Shown: positions 34,991 through 43,774 of the stretch, piece after piece
Layout: every line of letters begins with the position of its first letter
Position numbering within the stretch: position 1 is the stretch's first letter
Source of the DNA: Caldilineaceae bacterium
GTDB taxonomy: Bacteria > Chloroflexota > Anaerolineae > Caldilineales > Caldilineaceae
NCBI GenBank assembly: GCA_958295845.1
Contig: OY282376.1
Coordinates: 3,919,022-3,983,021 of the forward strand
DNA: 64,000 nucleotides
Direction of reading: 5' to 3'
The notes under the pieces: generated by a model
The model's database searches: none
The model's input: only the letters and a program-made list of their open reading frames with translations
Told to the model about the DNA's origin: nothing
Position numbers and translations under genes: made by a program

Positions 34991-35746
34991 CTACGCGGAC
35001 CAGTTTGCCGCAAGCGTCACGATGCAGACAATCTCTCCGACTTCACACAAGGCGCCGTAAATGTCGCCGGTCAGCCCTGGAATGCGCGCCAGTGCGAAGC
35101 GGACCAGCAGCCAGGAACTGAAACTGACAGCGATTAGGGCCGCGCCGATGGCCGCTACGCCCACAACCGTTGCCAGTAAAGCCAGAGCGATCACTGCAAT
35201 TGCCGAAGCCCCGGCAGCCTGGGCCCAGTTGGCATTGTCCTTCATCCCCCGTCCCAGTCCCTCGGAACGTGCGTAGGGAAACAGGATGACCGCCATGCTG
35301 ACTACCCAGCGCCCCAAGAGCGGCGCAACGACCAGGGGCCACGGGGACTCAAGGGTTCGGATAGCCGCGAACTTCAGCAGCAGGACAGTGCCACCGGCAG
35401 CGACGGCAAACGCACCCACGCGCGCGTCGCGCAGGATACGCATTCGATCTTCTGGCGTCCGGCCGCCCAGCAGGCCGTCCACTGTATCCAGCAGCCCGTC
35501 AAAGTGCAGGGCGCCGCTGCAGACAATCCAGACCCCCAGCAGAACTGCCGCCAGCAGCGGGCTTGGGAAAATAGCGGACAGAATTCGATTCAACCCGAAC
35601 AGCAAGAACCCGATAAAGATACCGACGAGGGGGAAGTACGTGACCGCCCTTCCCAACTCGTCTGGCGTAATGTTTCGGCGCAGAATGGGCGGAACAGTTG
35701 TCAGGAACTGGAACGCGACAACCACACTGGTCAGTATCGCTTTCAC
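34991..35746 (-). CDS. cobS: Adenosylcobinamide-GDP ribazoletransferase (cobalamin synthase)
   Basis: The 251-residue integral membrane protein has the CobS motifs FQFLTTVP near the N-terminus, HFDGLLDTVDGLLGGRTPEDRM (catalytic Asp cluster) and LTGDIYGALCEVGE near the C-terminus. It joins adenosylcobinamide-GDP with alpha-ribazole to give adenosylcobalamin. The start is GTG. With CobU it allows salvage of imported cobinamide; CobT and CobC for the lower ligand are not in the window. Confidence 0.94.
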   Translation of the reverse strand: MKAILTSVVVAFQFLTTVPPILRRNITPDELGRAVTYFPLVGIFIGFLLFGLNRILSAIFPSPLLAAVLLGVWIVCSGALHFDGLLDTVDGLLGGRTPEDRMRILRDARVGAFAVAAGGTVLLLKFAAIRTLESPWPLVVAPLLGRWVVSMAVILFPYARSEGLGRGMKDNANWAQAAGASAIAVIALALLATVVGVAAIGAALIAVSFSSWLLVRFALARIPGLTGDIYGALCEVGEIVCIVTLAANWSA

Positions 35747-35813
35747 GCGGCGCCGGCGCCTCGCAAAGCGCGCTTGCCCAATCGAATCCCTGTCTGCCCA
35801 GGAATCATCCCTT

Positions 35814-37067
35814 TCACTCTACCTTCTTGTAGAATCTGAGCTCGTGTTCCGGCAACAGATGCGGGTGCAGAATCTTGACCAGGTCCTTCAACACCTTCTC
35901 GGGATGGGCTGCCCCTTCTTCATAGTAGGCGTTGCCCCCATTCTCGTTCACTCTGGCATTGTTGTTGAACAACTGACCGCGTTCGAGCGGAGCAAAATCG
36001 CCGTAGCGGGGGTCGCTTTCGAGCACATCTTCGACGGTGAACCAGAAGGAGTTGTCCGGGTTGAACCAGAATTCCACGTCGGCGGCAACCGCATAGACTG
36101 ACTCAAAGTCCAGTGGCAGCGCACCTACACTCCCTTCATCCGACCAGAGGTAATCTGCGCCGGCGTCTGCCAGCATCTTTGCCATATAGCTCTCAGCGCC
36201 TGCCACGTACCAGGTCCCGTTGTAGACGCTCCCCAGGAGCACGGAAGGCCGCGCTTCGAGTCCTGCCGTCAACGCCGCAACGGCAAGATATTCGGAGGCG
36301 ACGGCGTCAAACTGCGCCGCAGCATCCGCCTCTCTGTTGAAGAACATCGCAATGAACTTCATCCACTCCGCGCGGCCCAACGGGTTCTGTTCAACAAAGT
36401 CACCGTTAAGCGCGACCGGAATCCCGGCCTCCAGCAGAACCGGATGGGTATCGAAGTCTGAAAAGCCGGTCCCGTATGTCATGACCAGCGCCGGGTCCAA
36501 GTCGAGAGTCAACTCGACATTGACTGCCGCTCCGCCGCCAATTTCGGCGATTTCGCCGGACCCGATGCGCGCACGAACCGCGGGGTTCGTCGTCCACATG
36601 TAGCTGTCCAACCCTATCAGCTTGTCTACCAGCCCCAAGTCATCGAGGGTGGGAAGATAGGTGGTCGACATGGCGATGATGTTGTTAACCGGCACTTCTA
36701 TCACTACGCCCTCAACGTCTTGCGGGGCCGGCGTGCCGCACTGGAGAAGCACATAGCGAAAGCTCTCCTGTGCCCCCTGCCACGGATTGGTTACAGAAAC
36801 GACCTTATAGTTGTTGTGATATTCGACATCGAATCCGGAGGCGTAGGCAACCGACAGCTTCTGCGGAAAGTAGTCGATCGCCGGGTCGTAAGATCCGACA
36901 CAGCCGTCCTGCAGGTTCTCAGCCAGAGGCGCGGCCGCCGCGGCAGTGTCTGCGGCAGTGTCTGCGGCGCTGTCTTCCGGCGGCGAGGAAACCGAAGCCG
37001 GCTGCGTAACACAGGCGCTAAGTACCAGAAGAGCTGTGACAAGAAGGTGGATTGGCAGGCGTCGCAT
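35814..37067 (-). CDS. btuF: Corrinoid ABC transporter substrate-binding lipoprotein (BtuF-like)
   Basis: The 417-residue protein starts with a lipoprotein signal (LLVLSAC) and an Ala-rich linker, then a periplasmic-binding fold of the FecB/BtuF type: NIIAMSTTYLPTLDDLGLVDKLIGLDSY, IAEIGGGAAVNVELTLDLDPALVMTYG written here in parts, and ARVNENGGNAYYEEGAAHPE near the C-terminus. It is longer than BtuF of enterobacteria (about 270). GAGGAG precedes the ATG. Being first in the cobalamin-riboswitch operon, it most likely captures corrinoids at the outer face of the membrane. Confidence 0.85.
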   Translation of the reverse strand: MRRLPIHLLVTALLVLSACVTQPASVSSPPEDSAADTAADTAAAAAPLAENLQDGCVGSYDPAIDYFPQKLSVAYASGFDVEYHNNYKVVSVTNPWQGAQESFRYVLLQCGTPAPQDVEGVVIEVPVNNIIAMSTTYLPTLDDLGLVDKLIGLDSYMWTTNPAVRARIGSGEIAEIGGGAAVNVELTLDLDPALVMTYGTGFSDFDTHPVLLEAGIPVALNGDFVEQNPLGRAEWMKFIAMFFNREADAAAQFDAVASEYLAVAALTAGLEARPSVLLGSVYNGTWYVAGAESYMAKMLADAGADYLWSDEGSVGALPLDFESVYAVAADVEFWFNPDNSFWFTVEDVLESDPRYGDFAPLERGQLFNNNARVNENGGNAYYEEGAAHPEKVLKDLVKILHPHLLPEHELRFYKKVE

Positions 37068-37127
37068 CAGTTTCTCCTCAAATCTTTACGGTTGTTGATG
37101 CCTCTGCCGCGTCACTCGAAACAGCCG

Positions 37128-37165
37128 CAAATACAGAAACGTCCGATCTCTGACGAGATCGGACG
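37128..37165 (-). terminator. Terminator of the cobalamin riboswitch expression platform
   Basis: CGTCCGATCTC and GAGATCGGACG form a perfect 11-bp stem with a 4-base loop; on the minus strand TTTCTGTATTTG follows. It lies between the riboswitch and btuF. The T-run is interrupted, so termination strength is uncertain. Confidence 0.65.
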
Positions 37166-37234
37166 CTAGCGGTCATGCTTGCCCCCAAAATGCAGAGGCT
37201 TCACTCCGTCACCCAATCCACGAGATGTTTCAAG

Positions 37235-37415
37235 AGCACGACAGAGGCGGTCGACCTGGCTTGGGAAATCCCTCCCTGAGTCTCTTTCGAGACTCCCTTC
37301 GAGTTCGAAGGCTGGGTAGATGGTCTTCCCTTACAGTTGCGGGACAGCGCCGGACTCTAACCGGCTTCGCATTTTCAGCCCTGGCATCCGGACCAAGGGC
37401 ACCCCTGACGTTCAA
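37235..37415 (-). promoter_or_regulatory. Cobalamin (B12) riboswitch
   Basis: The minus strand contains the B12 box at about 37333-37356, reading AGTCCGGCGCTGTCCCGC followed by AACTGT, preceded by AATGCGAAGCCGGT and GGTGCC and followed near 37237-37262 by AAGCCAGGTCGACCGCC. These are the conserved blocks of the cobalamin riboswitch in the right order. The genes below are all for corrinoid uptake and assembly, consistent with repression by adenosylcobalamin. Exact ends are estimated. Confidence 0.93.
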
Positions 37416-37430
37416 TATTCAGTTGCCGAC

Positions 37431-37458
37431 AGTATACAGGATGGACGCGGCCCGGCAA
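37431..37458 (-). promoter_or_regulatory. Promoter of the cobalamin operon
   Basis: TTGCCG (-35) and TATACT (-10) on the minus strand are 16 bases apart and place the start near 37424, just before the riboswitch. Confidence 0.6.
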
Positions 37459-37533
37459 AATGCAGCTGAAGCGGCAGGTCATCCAATTGGCGTCCCCCTT
37501 CGCGCTCCCTAGCTGTCCGACGGACGCCTACCT

Positions 37534-37562
37534 TTGAGCAATCGTTCTTCCTTTGGCATACT
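37534..37562 (+). promoter_or_regulatory. Probable promoter of the fmdB-hisZ-hisG genes
   Basis: TTGAGC (-35) and CATACT (-10) are separated by 17 bases, about 60 bases upstream of the zinc-ribbon gene. It is divergent from the cobalamin promoter. Confidence 0.55.
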
Positions 37563-37626
37563 GTGGGCAGTCGAAGCAAAGAGAGCGCCGGATGGCGCCG
37601 GTAGCTGACTCGGAACGGAGATCTGC

Positions 37627-37911
37627 ATGCCAATCTACGAGTATATTTGCCTGGATTGTGATCATCGGTTCGACCGACTCTGGCCGACAGTGGCATCAGC
37701 GCAGGAGCAGCCGGCCTGTCCGGACTGTGCCGGCAGCGCCACGAAGCGAACGATTTCGCAAGTTTCCGTTCTTGGGGGACTGGGCGGACTTACGCCGCAG
37801 GAGGAGAGCGCGTCCAGCGCCGAGTCAGCCAAAGCGGCTTCGTACACGCCGAAGGAACAGATCGATACCTTTCAGGCCAACAGGCAACGCAAGCGCGAGC
37901 AGGGCAGATGA
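37627..37911 (+). CDS. FmdB-family zinc-ribbon protein
   Basis: The 94-residue protein starts MPIYEYICLDCDHRFD and continues with CPDCAGSATKRTIS, the two CxxC pairs of the FmdB putative regulatory zinc ribbon. The rest is a low-complexity polar tail. Small FmdB proteins are widespread and of unknown exact role, possibly regulatory. Its stop overlaps the hisZ start by 4 bases. Confidence 0.85.
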   Translation: MPIYEYICLDCDHRFDRLWPTVASAQEQPACPDCAGSATKRTISQVSVLGGLGGLTPQEESASSAESAKAASYTPKEQIDTFQANRQRKREQGR

Positions 37912-39203
37912 ACGGGCACGTCCCTTTCGGAGTCGCCGACTATTTCTGGGATGAGGCCAGCAGCCGGCAGGATCTTCTCGATCAACTGATGGAGACCTTT
38001 CGCGGCTCGGGTTACGGCGACGTCATTCCGCCGATGTTTGAGTTCGATTCGACCCTGAGCGCCCAGTATGACGACCGGCTGCGCAGCGGCATGTACCGCT
38101 TTCTCGACCGTGACGGCAGCACGCTTTCCCTCAGACCCGAATTCACCACACCGGTCGCCCGCCTGGTCGGGGCGCGGCTGCACGACTGGCCAATGCCGCA
38201 GCGATTCTGTTACGGCGGCAGCGTCTTCCGCTACCTCGAACCACAGGCCGGCCGCCAGCGGGAATTCTGGCAGGTTGGGGGGGAACTGTTCGGCGCCCCC
38301 AAACCTGCGGCCGACGCTGAAATTCTGGCTCTCACGGCCACCGCCATGAAAGGCGCCGGCCTGTCTGCATTTCGACTGATTGTGGGGCATATCCGCTACT
38401 ATCGCAGTCTCCTCGACGCGCTGAAGCTTGATCCCCAGCAGATGCAGCAGTTGCAGTGGGCGTTGGAGCGCAAAAGCGAACCGCTACTGGACGACTTTCT
38501 GCGGGACACGCCCCTGCGCACAGGGCAGCGCCAGGCGGTTGAGACGCTGCCGCAGCTTGTGGGCGAGAATGTTGACGGCATCCTTTCCCTGGCGGAACGC
38601 CACATTCAGAACAGAGGGATGCACGAAGCTCTGCAGAACTTGCGCGGAATCGTCGACGCGCTGGGCGGATATGACATTCACGACAGCGTCATTATCGATC
38701 TGACCGAGATTCGCAATTTGGGCTACTACACCGGCGTCTCATTCGAAGCGGTGACGCCGGGATTGGGCACAGCCGTCGCCAGCGGCGGGAGATACGACGA
38801 CCTGGTCGGCCGCTTTGGACCGCCGCAGCCGGCGGTAGGCGTTGCCCTGGGGGTGGACAGGCTAATGGTTGCGCGGCAGCGGCAGGACGGGGATGACGCG
38901 CAGACCGGCCAACACCGGCTTCAGCCCGCGCTGGCACTACCCCAGGGTAGCCCGGATGCGCTGGCCCAGGTACAGAGGCTGCGCCAGGCTGGGTTGCACA
39001 TTCAGGTCGACGTCAACGGCTGGCCGCTGGATGCTGCCTTCGCCTATGCAGCAGAGACAGACTTACGCGACGTCCTGCTTTGGGAAGATGGCTTTCAACA
39101 TCACCGGCGCGACGAGCGAGGGGACTTTGTGCTACTCGGTCCACTCGAAGAAAGCCGTCTGGCGGGCAACACGGTTTTGCGTCGAGAAGAGCTGTCTACA
39201 TGA
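37908..39203 (+). CDS. hisZ: ATP phosphoribosyltransferase regulatory subunit
   Basis: The 431-residue protein resembles a histidyl-tRNA synthetase catalytic core: motif 2-like LSLRPEFTTPVARLV with FCYGGSVFRYLEPQAGRQREFWQVGGELFG, and a C-terminal GLGTAVASGGRYDDLVGRFG with VGVALGVDRLM. The HisS signature residues for tRNA charging and the anticodon domain are changed or lost, and a short hisG follows, so it is HisZ, the allosteric partner needed by the short HisG enzyme. It is coupled at both ends by ATGA overlaps. Confidence 0.88.
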   Translation: MNGHVPFGVADYFWDEASSRQDLLDQLMETFRGSGYGDVIPPMFEFDSTLSAQYDDRLRSGMYRFLDRDGSTLSLRPEFTTPVARLVGARLHDWPMPQRFCYGGSVFRYLEPQAGRQREFWQVGGELFGAPKPAADAEILALTATAMKGAGLSAFRLIVGHIRYYRSLLDALKLDPQQMQQLQWALERKSEPLLDDFLRDTPLRTGQRQAVETLPQLVGENVDGILSLAERHIQNRGMHEALQNLRGIVDALGGYDIHDSVIIDLTEIRNLGYYTGVSFEAVTPGLGTAVASGGRYDDLVGRFGPPQPAVGVALGVDRLMVARQRQDGDDAQTGQHRLQPALALPQGSPDALAQVQRLRQAGLHIQVDVNGWPLDAAFAYAAETDLRDVLLWEDGFQHHRRDERGDFVLLGPLEESRLAGNTVLRREELST

Positions 39204-39988
39204 ATCCAACGATGACGGCGGCGCATCGCGGCCAGACGGACAAGGTCGAACAGTCACTTGGAGCCACGACAGACGGGCAGAGTGAACAGTCGCTTCTCTT
39301 TGCGCTTCCAAAAGGGAGACTGGCACAGGATAGCCTGTCCTTCCTGGAACGGGCCGGACTGTCGATACCCACCGACACGGAAAGCCGCAAGCTGATTCTG
39401 CCAGCGGCCGACGGCTCGGTCGGCTTTGTGATGGCCAAACCGCGCGATGTACCCACCTATGTTGAGCACGGCGCCGCCGATATCGGTATCTGCGGGCTCG
39501 ACGTTGTGCGGGAGACGGAACGGGCAATCTACGAGCCGTTGCTGCTTCCCTTCGGTCACTGCCGCCTGAGCGTCGCCGGTCCCGCGGAGGACGCAGGAGT
39601 TCCTCCTTCAGCCTGTCTCGATGTTGCTGACCTTGTCGACAGACCAACCAAATCTGCCCACCTGCCGGGCAGGCCGCTGCGCTACATGAGCCAGCCCCGC
39701 ATCGCGACAGAGTATCCGCGCCTTACCCGCCAATTCTTTGCCGAGAGAGGCGTAAACGCAGAGATCATCACGTTGGGCGGCTCGGTCGAGCTGGGGCCGA
39801 TTCTGGGTCTCGCCGACCTGATCGTTGACGTCGTCCAGACTGGGACTACCCTGCGCATGAACGGGCTGGTGGAGGTCCGAACGATCCTGGAGAGCCAGGC
39901 GGTGCTCGTTGTCAATCGCGCCTCGTACCAGCTCAAGGCTGCCGAGATCAACAGGATCATCGAGCGGATGCGATTGCTGACGACATAG
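39200..39988 (+). CDS. hisG: ATP phosphoribosyltransferase, short form
   Basis: The 262-residue product has the HisG pattern: FALPKGRLAQDSLSFLERAG, FVMAKPRDVPTYVEHGAADIG, GLDVV, RIATEYPRLTRQFF, GSVELGPILGLADLIVDVV and the closing QTGTTLRMNGL. It catalyses the first step of histidine synthesis, joining ATP and PRPP. The short form lacks the C-terminal regulatory domain and needs HisZ. The ATG overlaps the hisZ stop (ATGA). A longer N-terminus in frame is antisense-free but only a shadow of hisZ. Confidence 0.92.
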   Translation: MNPTMTAAHRGQTDKVEQSLGATTDGQSEQSLLFALPKGRLAQDSLSFLERAGLSIPTDTESRKLILPAADGSVGFVMAKPRDVPTYVEHGAADIGICGLDVVRETERAIYEPLLLPFGHCRLSVAGPAEDAGVPPSACLDVADLVDRPTKSAHLPGRPLRYMSQPRIATEYPRLTRQFFAERGVNAEIITLGGSVELGPILGLADLIVDVVQTGTTLRMNGLVEVRTILESQAVLVVNRASYQLKAAEINRIIERMRLLTT

Positions 39989-40083
39989 CCTGGTTTGACC
40001 GGCTGGGCTGCTGACCAGAGAGATCAAGACACCCGTTGCGTCCAACCCGCCTCCGCGGAGTCGGAGCTGCCAGAGGTATTACT

Positions 40084-40635
40084 GTGCCGGAGATTACCGA
40101 TTCACAACTGATTGAAGGCGTTCAAATCGTTGCCCTGGGCGCTTTCGGAGATGACCGCGGGCGGTTCTTGGAGACATTCCGCAAAGAGTGGTTCCCGCAG
40201 CGCAGTTGGACGCGCGTTCAGTCGAACGTCAGCTATTCTAAGGCCGGGGTACTGCGCGGGTTACACTACCACTTTCATCAAGTGGACTACTGGTTCTGCG
40301 TAGATGGGACAGTTCAGGTTGCGCTGGCCGATCTGCGGCCGGACAGCCGCACGTTTCGACAGACTGAGACCCTGGAAATCGGTGAAAACAACGACAAGGG
40401 CGTCTTCATCCCGGTAGGCGTTGCGCACGGATTTCTCGCGTTGTCGGACGCTGTTCTCACCTACAACGTTGACAACTATTACGACAACTCCGATGAACAC
40501 GGCGTAGCCTGGAACGACCCGGAGCTGGCCGTGGAATGGATGCAGGACGCGCCGCAGCTGTCCGAACGCGACCGCGACAATCCCCTGTTGGCTGACCTGC
40601 CGGTCGATCGTTTGCCGCGCCTGGGTTCGGCATAG
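40084..40635 (+). CDS. dTDP-4-dehydrorhamnose 3,5-epimerase-like protein
   Basis: The 183-residue protein has the RmlC fold marks DDRGRFLETFRKEWF, QSNVSYSKAGVLRGLHYHFH (catalytic His) and FIPVGVAHGFLALSDAVLTYNV. RmlC enzymes epimerise dTDP-4-keto sugars at C3 and C5 for rhamnose or related deoxysugars. GTG at 40084 is preceded by AGAGG; a longer frame starts at 40036. No rmlABD genes lie near, so the exact product sugar is open. Confidence 0.85.
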   Translation: MPEITDSQLIEGVQIVALGAFGDDRGRFLETFRKEWFPQRSWTRVQSNVSYSKAGVLRGLHYHFHQVDYWFCVDGTVQVALADLRPDSRTFRQTETLEIGENNDKGVFIPVGVAHGFLALSDAVLTYNVDNYYDNSDEHGVAWNDPELAVEWMQDAPQLSERDRDNPLLADLPVDRLPRLGSA

Positions 40636-40713
40636 TTCCGGGGCAGTTGGACGGCGACTAAGCAGGTTCGCGCCCTCACTTTGGGCATCACTCGGCGACG
40701 CGATAACGGAATC

Positions 40714-42264
40714 ATGAAAGAACCCGGTCCCAACCGAACCTCTGCCGCCTCCGATGAAAAGAAGCAGGGGCGGGAATTTAAGGAGCTTCGAAAACTGCCG
40801 GCGGTCGACAAGCTCCTGTCTGTTCCAGAGATCGCCGCGCTGGCTGCGAATTACGGAGGAGGTCCTGTTGCCGAGGCCACCAGGGCTGAACTCGACGCGG
40901 CGCGCATGGCCATCCACAGCGGAATGCCGGCACCCACGCAAGGGGAATGGAAAGAACGCATCACCAGCAGAGTGCTCGCGGCCTCCGCCTCCTCCCTGCG
41001 GCCCGTCATTAATGCCACCGGCGTACTCATTCACACCAATCTGGGCCGCACTCCCCTAAGCACTGCCGCCCAGGAGGCGGTCGTCCGCCTTGCGAAAGGG
41101 TACAGCAACCTCGAATTTGATCTGGAGGCAGGTCTGCGCGGCAGCCGCCACGCCCACCCCGCCCGGCTCTTGTGCGAGTTGACCGGCGCCGAAGACGCGC
41201 TCGTCGTAAACAACAACGCAGCCGCCGTATTCCTCGTGCTGACGGCCCTTTGCGTTGGTCGCGAGGTGATCGTCAGCCGCGGGGAACTGGTCGAAATCGG
41301 AGGCGGTTTTCGGATACCCGATGTGTTGCGCCAGAGCGGGGCAACCCTGGTGGAAGTCGGCACCACCAATCGCACGCATGCGCACGATTTCTCGGGGGCA
41401 ATCGGCCCAAGAACTGCTGCCCTCATGCGGATTCACGCCAGCAACTTCAAGCAGGTTGGCTTTGTGACGAAGCCGGAACTCACAGAACTGGTTGAGATTG
41501 CCCACACGCAAGGTTCCGCCAGCGTAGGCGGTTCTACTGGAACTGTAGACGCCGAACTCGAAGGAGATCCCCACGGCGCCGGTCAGAGCAGCGAACCCGG
41601 CGACCGCCCGTTGGTCATAGACGACCTTGGCTCCGGCACACTGCTGGATACGGCCCAATTCGGTCTGGCCTCGGAGCCGATGGTGCAGAGCAGCGTACGG
41701 GCCGGCGCGGACGTCATCACCTTTAGCGGCGACAAGCTGTTGGGGGGTCCTCAAGCCGGGCTGATCGTGGGCAAGGCCGAGGCTATCGCGAGACTGCGCT
41801 CGCATCCGCTGGCGCGCGCTCTGCGCGTGGACAAGATGACCCTGGCTGCTCTGGATGCTACACTGAGGGCCTATCGACAAGGGCGGGCCGGTGACGAAAT
41901 CCCGGTGTGGCGCATGATCGCGCAGACAGCGGAGACGATACAAGAGCGCGCACGCCAGTTCCGGCGCCTCCTGGCGGCCGCCAATTTCGAAACCGAGTTG
42001 ATCCCAGGGCAGAGCACAGTTGGCGGTGGCAGCTTACCGGGCGAAACTTTGCCCACCGTCCTGCTTGCGCTCGCCTTGCCGCGGCCTGACAGCGCGGCCG
42101 CCGCACTGCGCAGGGGGGATCCGCCCGTAATCTGCCGTATCCAGAACGAACGGCTGCTGGTCGACATGCGGACCGTTCTGCCGGAACAGGAGCAGGCACT
42201 GTTGCAGAATATCAGCAGCTGTCTGTCCGATCTCAACGGTGGATCTGGCAGCGCCGACCTATAA
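40714..42264 (+). CDS. selA: L-seryl-tRNA(Sec) selenium transferase
   Basis: The 516-residue protein is SelA by length and motifs: RPVINATGVLIHTNLGRTPL near the start of the catalytic domain, VVNNNAAAVFLVLTAL, RGELVEIGGGFRIPDV and the PLP Lys341 in TFSGDKLLGGPQAG. It converts seryl-tRNA(Sec) to selenocysteyl-tRNA(Sec) with selenophosphate. The usual partners selB, selC (tRNA-Sec) and selD are not in the window. It is close to isopentenyl phosphate kinase, whose possible start overlaps its end. Confidence 0.95.
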   Translation: MKEPGPNRTSAASDEKKQGREFKELRKLPAVDKLLSVPEIAALAANYGGGPVAEATRAELDAARMAIHSGMPAPTQGEWKERITSRVLAASASSLRPVINATGVLIHTNLGRTPLSTAAQEAVVRLAKGYSNLEFDLEAGLRGSRHAHPARLLCELTGAEDALVVNNNAAAVFLVLTALCVGREVIVSRGELVEIGGGFRIPDVLRQSGATLVEVGTTNRTHAHDFSGAIGPRTAALMRIHASNFKQVGFVTKPELTELVEIAHTQGSASVGGSTGTVDAELEGDPHGAGQSSEPGDRPLVIDDLGSGTLLDTAQFGLASEPMVQSSVRAGADVITFSGDKLLGGPQAGLIVGKAEAIARLRSHPLARALRVDKMTLAALDATLRAYRQGRAGDEIPVWRMIAQTAETIQERARQFRRLLAAANFETELIPGQSTVGGGSLPGETLPTVLLALALPRPDSAAAALRRGDPPVICRIQNERLLVDMRTVLPEQEQALLQNISSCLSDLNGGSGSADL

Positions 42265-42283
42265 GCGGATAGCGGTAACGACT

Positions 42284-43114
42284 GTGCCCCTCATTTATCT
42301 GAAGCTCGGCGGCTCGCTGATCACCCAGAAAGACAAACCGGAAACGGCCAGGCTGGACGTATTGGAGCGTCTGACATTGGAAATCGCCCGGGCCAGAAAG
42401 ACGCGCCCGGAGCTTCAACTGGTCCTGGGGCACGGCAGCGGCAGCTTCGGCCATGTAAGCGCGCAGCGGCACGGCACGCGCGGTGGCGTCAACAGCGAGG
42501 CCGGATGGTTTGGCTTCGCGGCCACGGCGGACGCGGCCGCGCGCCTGAATCGTATCGTCGCCGCGCAGCTGTTGCAGGCAGGGCTGCCCGCCTGGACCGT
42601 GCAGCCCAGCGCGACGCTGCGCTGTGACGACGGCAGGGTGGTAAGCGGGCCTGGGGAGACGGTTCGTCTGGCGCTGGAGCGGGGTCTCCTGCCCCTGATT
42701 CACGGAGACGTGGCGCTCGACAGCGTGCGCGGTGGCACAATTGCCAGCACGGAGGAGATCTTTGAACAGATGGCCGCGCGGCTACCGCCGGTTCGGATTG
42801 TGCTTGCAGGCGAAGTAGACGGTGTGTATTCCAGCGATCCCCGCCGGGATCCGGCCGCGGTCTTGGTGAGAGAGATCACGCCCCGCTCCTTCAAGTCGCT
42901 GCAAGCAACGCTCGGCGCCAGCCATGCCACCGATGTAACAGGCGGCATGGCCGCAAAAGTCGAACAGTCTTTGCGTATGGTTCGCGCCCAGGCGAACCTG
43001 GAAGTGATCATCTGCGGCGGTCTCGTTCCGGACGTCGTCTTTCGCGCGTTGACCTACCTCTCCGAACCGCCCGGTACCCTGATCCACGCCGGAACACTGC
43101 GGGACCTTTCCTGA
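42284..43114 (+). CDS. Isopentenyl phosphate kinase
   Basis: The product (about 276 residues) is an amino-acid-kinase fold protein with the IPK marks LIYLKLGGSLIT, VLGHGSGSFGH (catalytic His), PLIHGDVALD and DVTGGMAAKVEQSL. IPK phosphorylates isopentenyl phosphate to IPP, the last step of the alternative mevalonate route known in archaea and reported in Chloroflexota. The GTG at 42284 gives VPLIYLKLGG; another GTG at 42239 would overlap selA by 26 bases. No mevalonate genes are adjacent. Confidence 0.87.
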   Translation: MPLIYLKLGGSLITQKDKPETARLDVLERLTLEIARARKTRPELQLVLGHGSGSFGHVSAQRHGTRGGVNSEAGWFGFAATADAAARLNRIVAAQLLQAGLPAWTVQPSATLRCDDGRVVSGPGETVRLALERGLLPLIHGDVALDSVRGGTIASTEEIFEQMAARLPPVRIVLAGEVDGVYSSDPRRDPAAVLVREITPRSFKSLQATLGASHATDVTGGMAAKVEQSLRMVRAQANLEVIICGGLVPDVVFRALTYLSEPPGTLIHAGTLRDLS

Positions 43115-43774
43115 GAATCCTTCGTCAACTGGTAGCGACCTGGACGTCTCCAACCTGCAGTCTCGGGAGAGAGCGTTCGCGCCGCTGGATCGTCGCGGTC
43201 AGCGGTCTTCAGTTTGCTATGCTTCAGCTAACCCTCTCCTCAGGAGAAGGGTGAGCGCCGGCATGTTTGCTGGTCCCACTGGCGGCCTCATTTGAGTGTA
43301 GTGAAAATGTTGTACATTTGGCGGGCGGCATTCTTGGTGAGTTGACAAATAGCTGGCGGCGCGGCGTGAAGAGAGAGGGCGTTGCGGGGGACCCCCTCCG
43401 CACTAGGGAGAGCCGAATGCCTGACCGCCCTATGACAGGAGAGAATAGAAACGTTGGACGTGAAATAACGCTGTGCCTGGAACACGTAGGACAGAGGGCG
43501 AGGTGCAGCTGAGACGGCCTGGCAGTGACTGGGAGAACTGGATTGGATAAAGGGAGGCGGCGGCAGGCTTGAACTATTTGCCCGCTATTTTGGCGTCCTA
43601 GTATAATGAAACTGGGAGAAAGTGTATTGAAAGACCTTTTGGCTGCTTTCCCCATTTGACGAGGCGCTCAGCGGAGGCTTGTACCCAGTGCATATTGCGC
43701 CACCGCCTGCGATACAAAATGTCGAGAGAGGGCTCGGTTAGCGCCTTTTTTCGGACGCCGGAGTAAGGACTCGG
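43115..43774 (+). other. Intergenic region with promoter and imperfect hairpin
   Basis: I find no gene in these 660 bases; the short frames inside show no motif or ribosome binding site. TTGCCC at 43578-43583 and TATAAT at 43602-43607 (18 apart) likely form the promoter for the rseP-led gene row. An imperfect hairpin of ACCCTCTCCT and AGGAGAAGGGT lies at 43231-43252. No tRNA-like cloverleaf, including tRNA-Sec, is visible. Confidence 0.45.

Noticed and set aside
43115..43774. tRNA-Sec gene or a small protein gene near selA
   Set aside because: No cloverleaf with a UCA anticodon could be drawn, and the frames at 43267-43512 and 43224-43655 have no ribosome binding site or motif.
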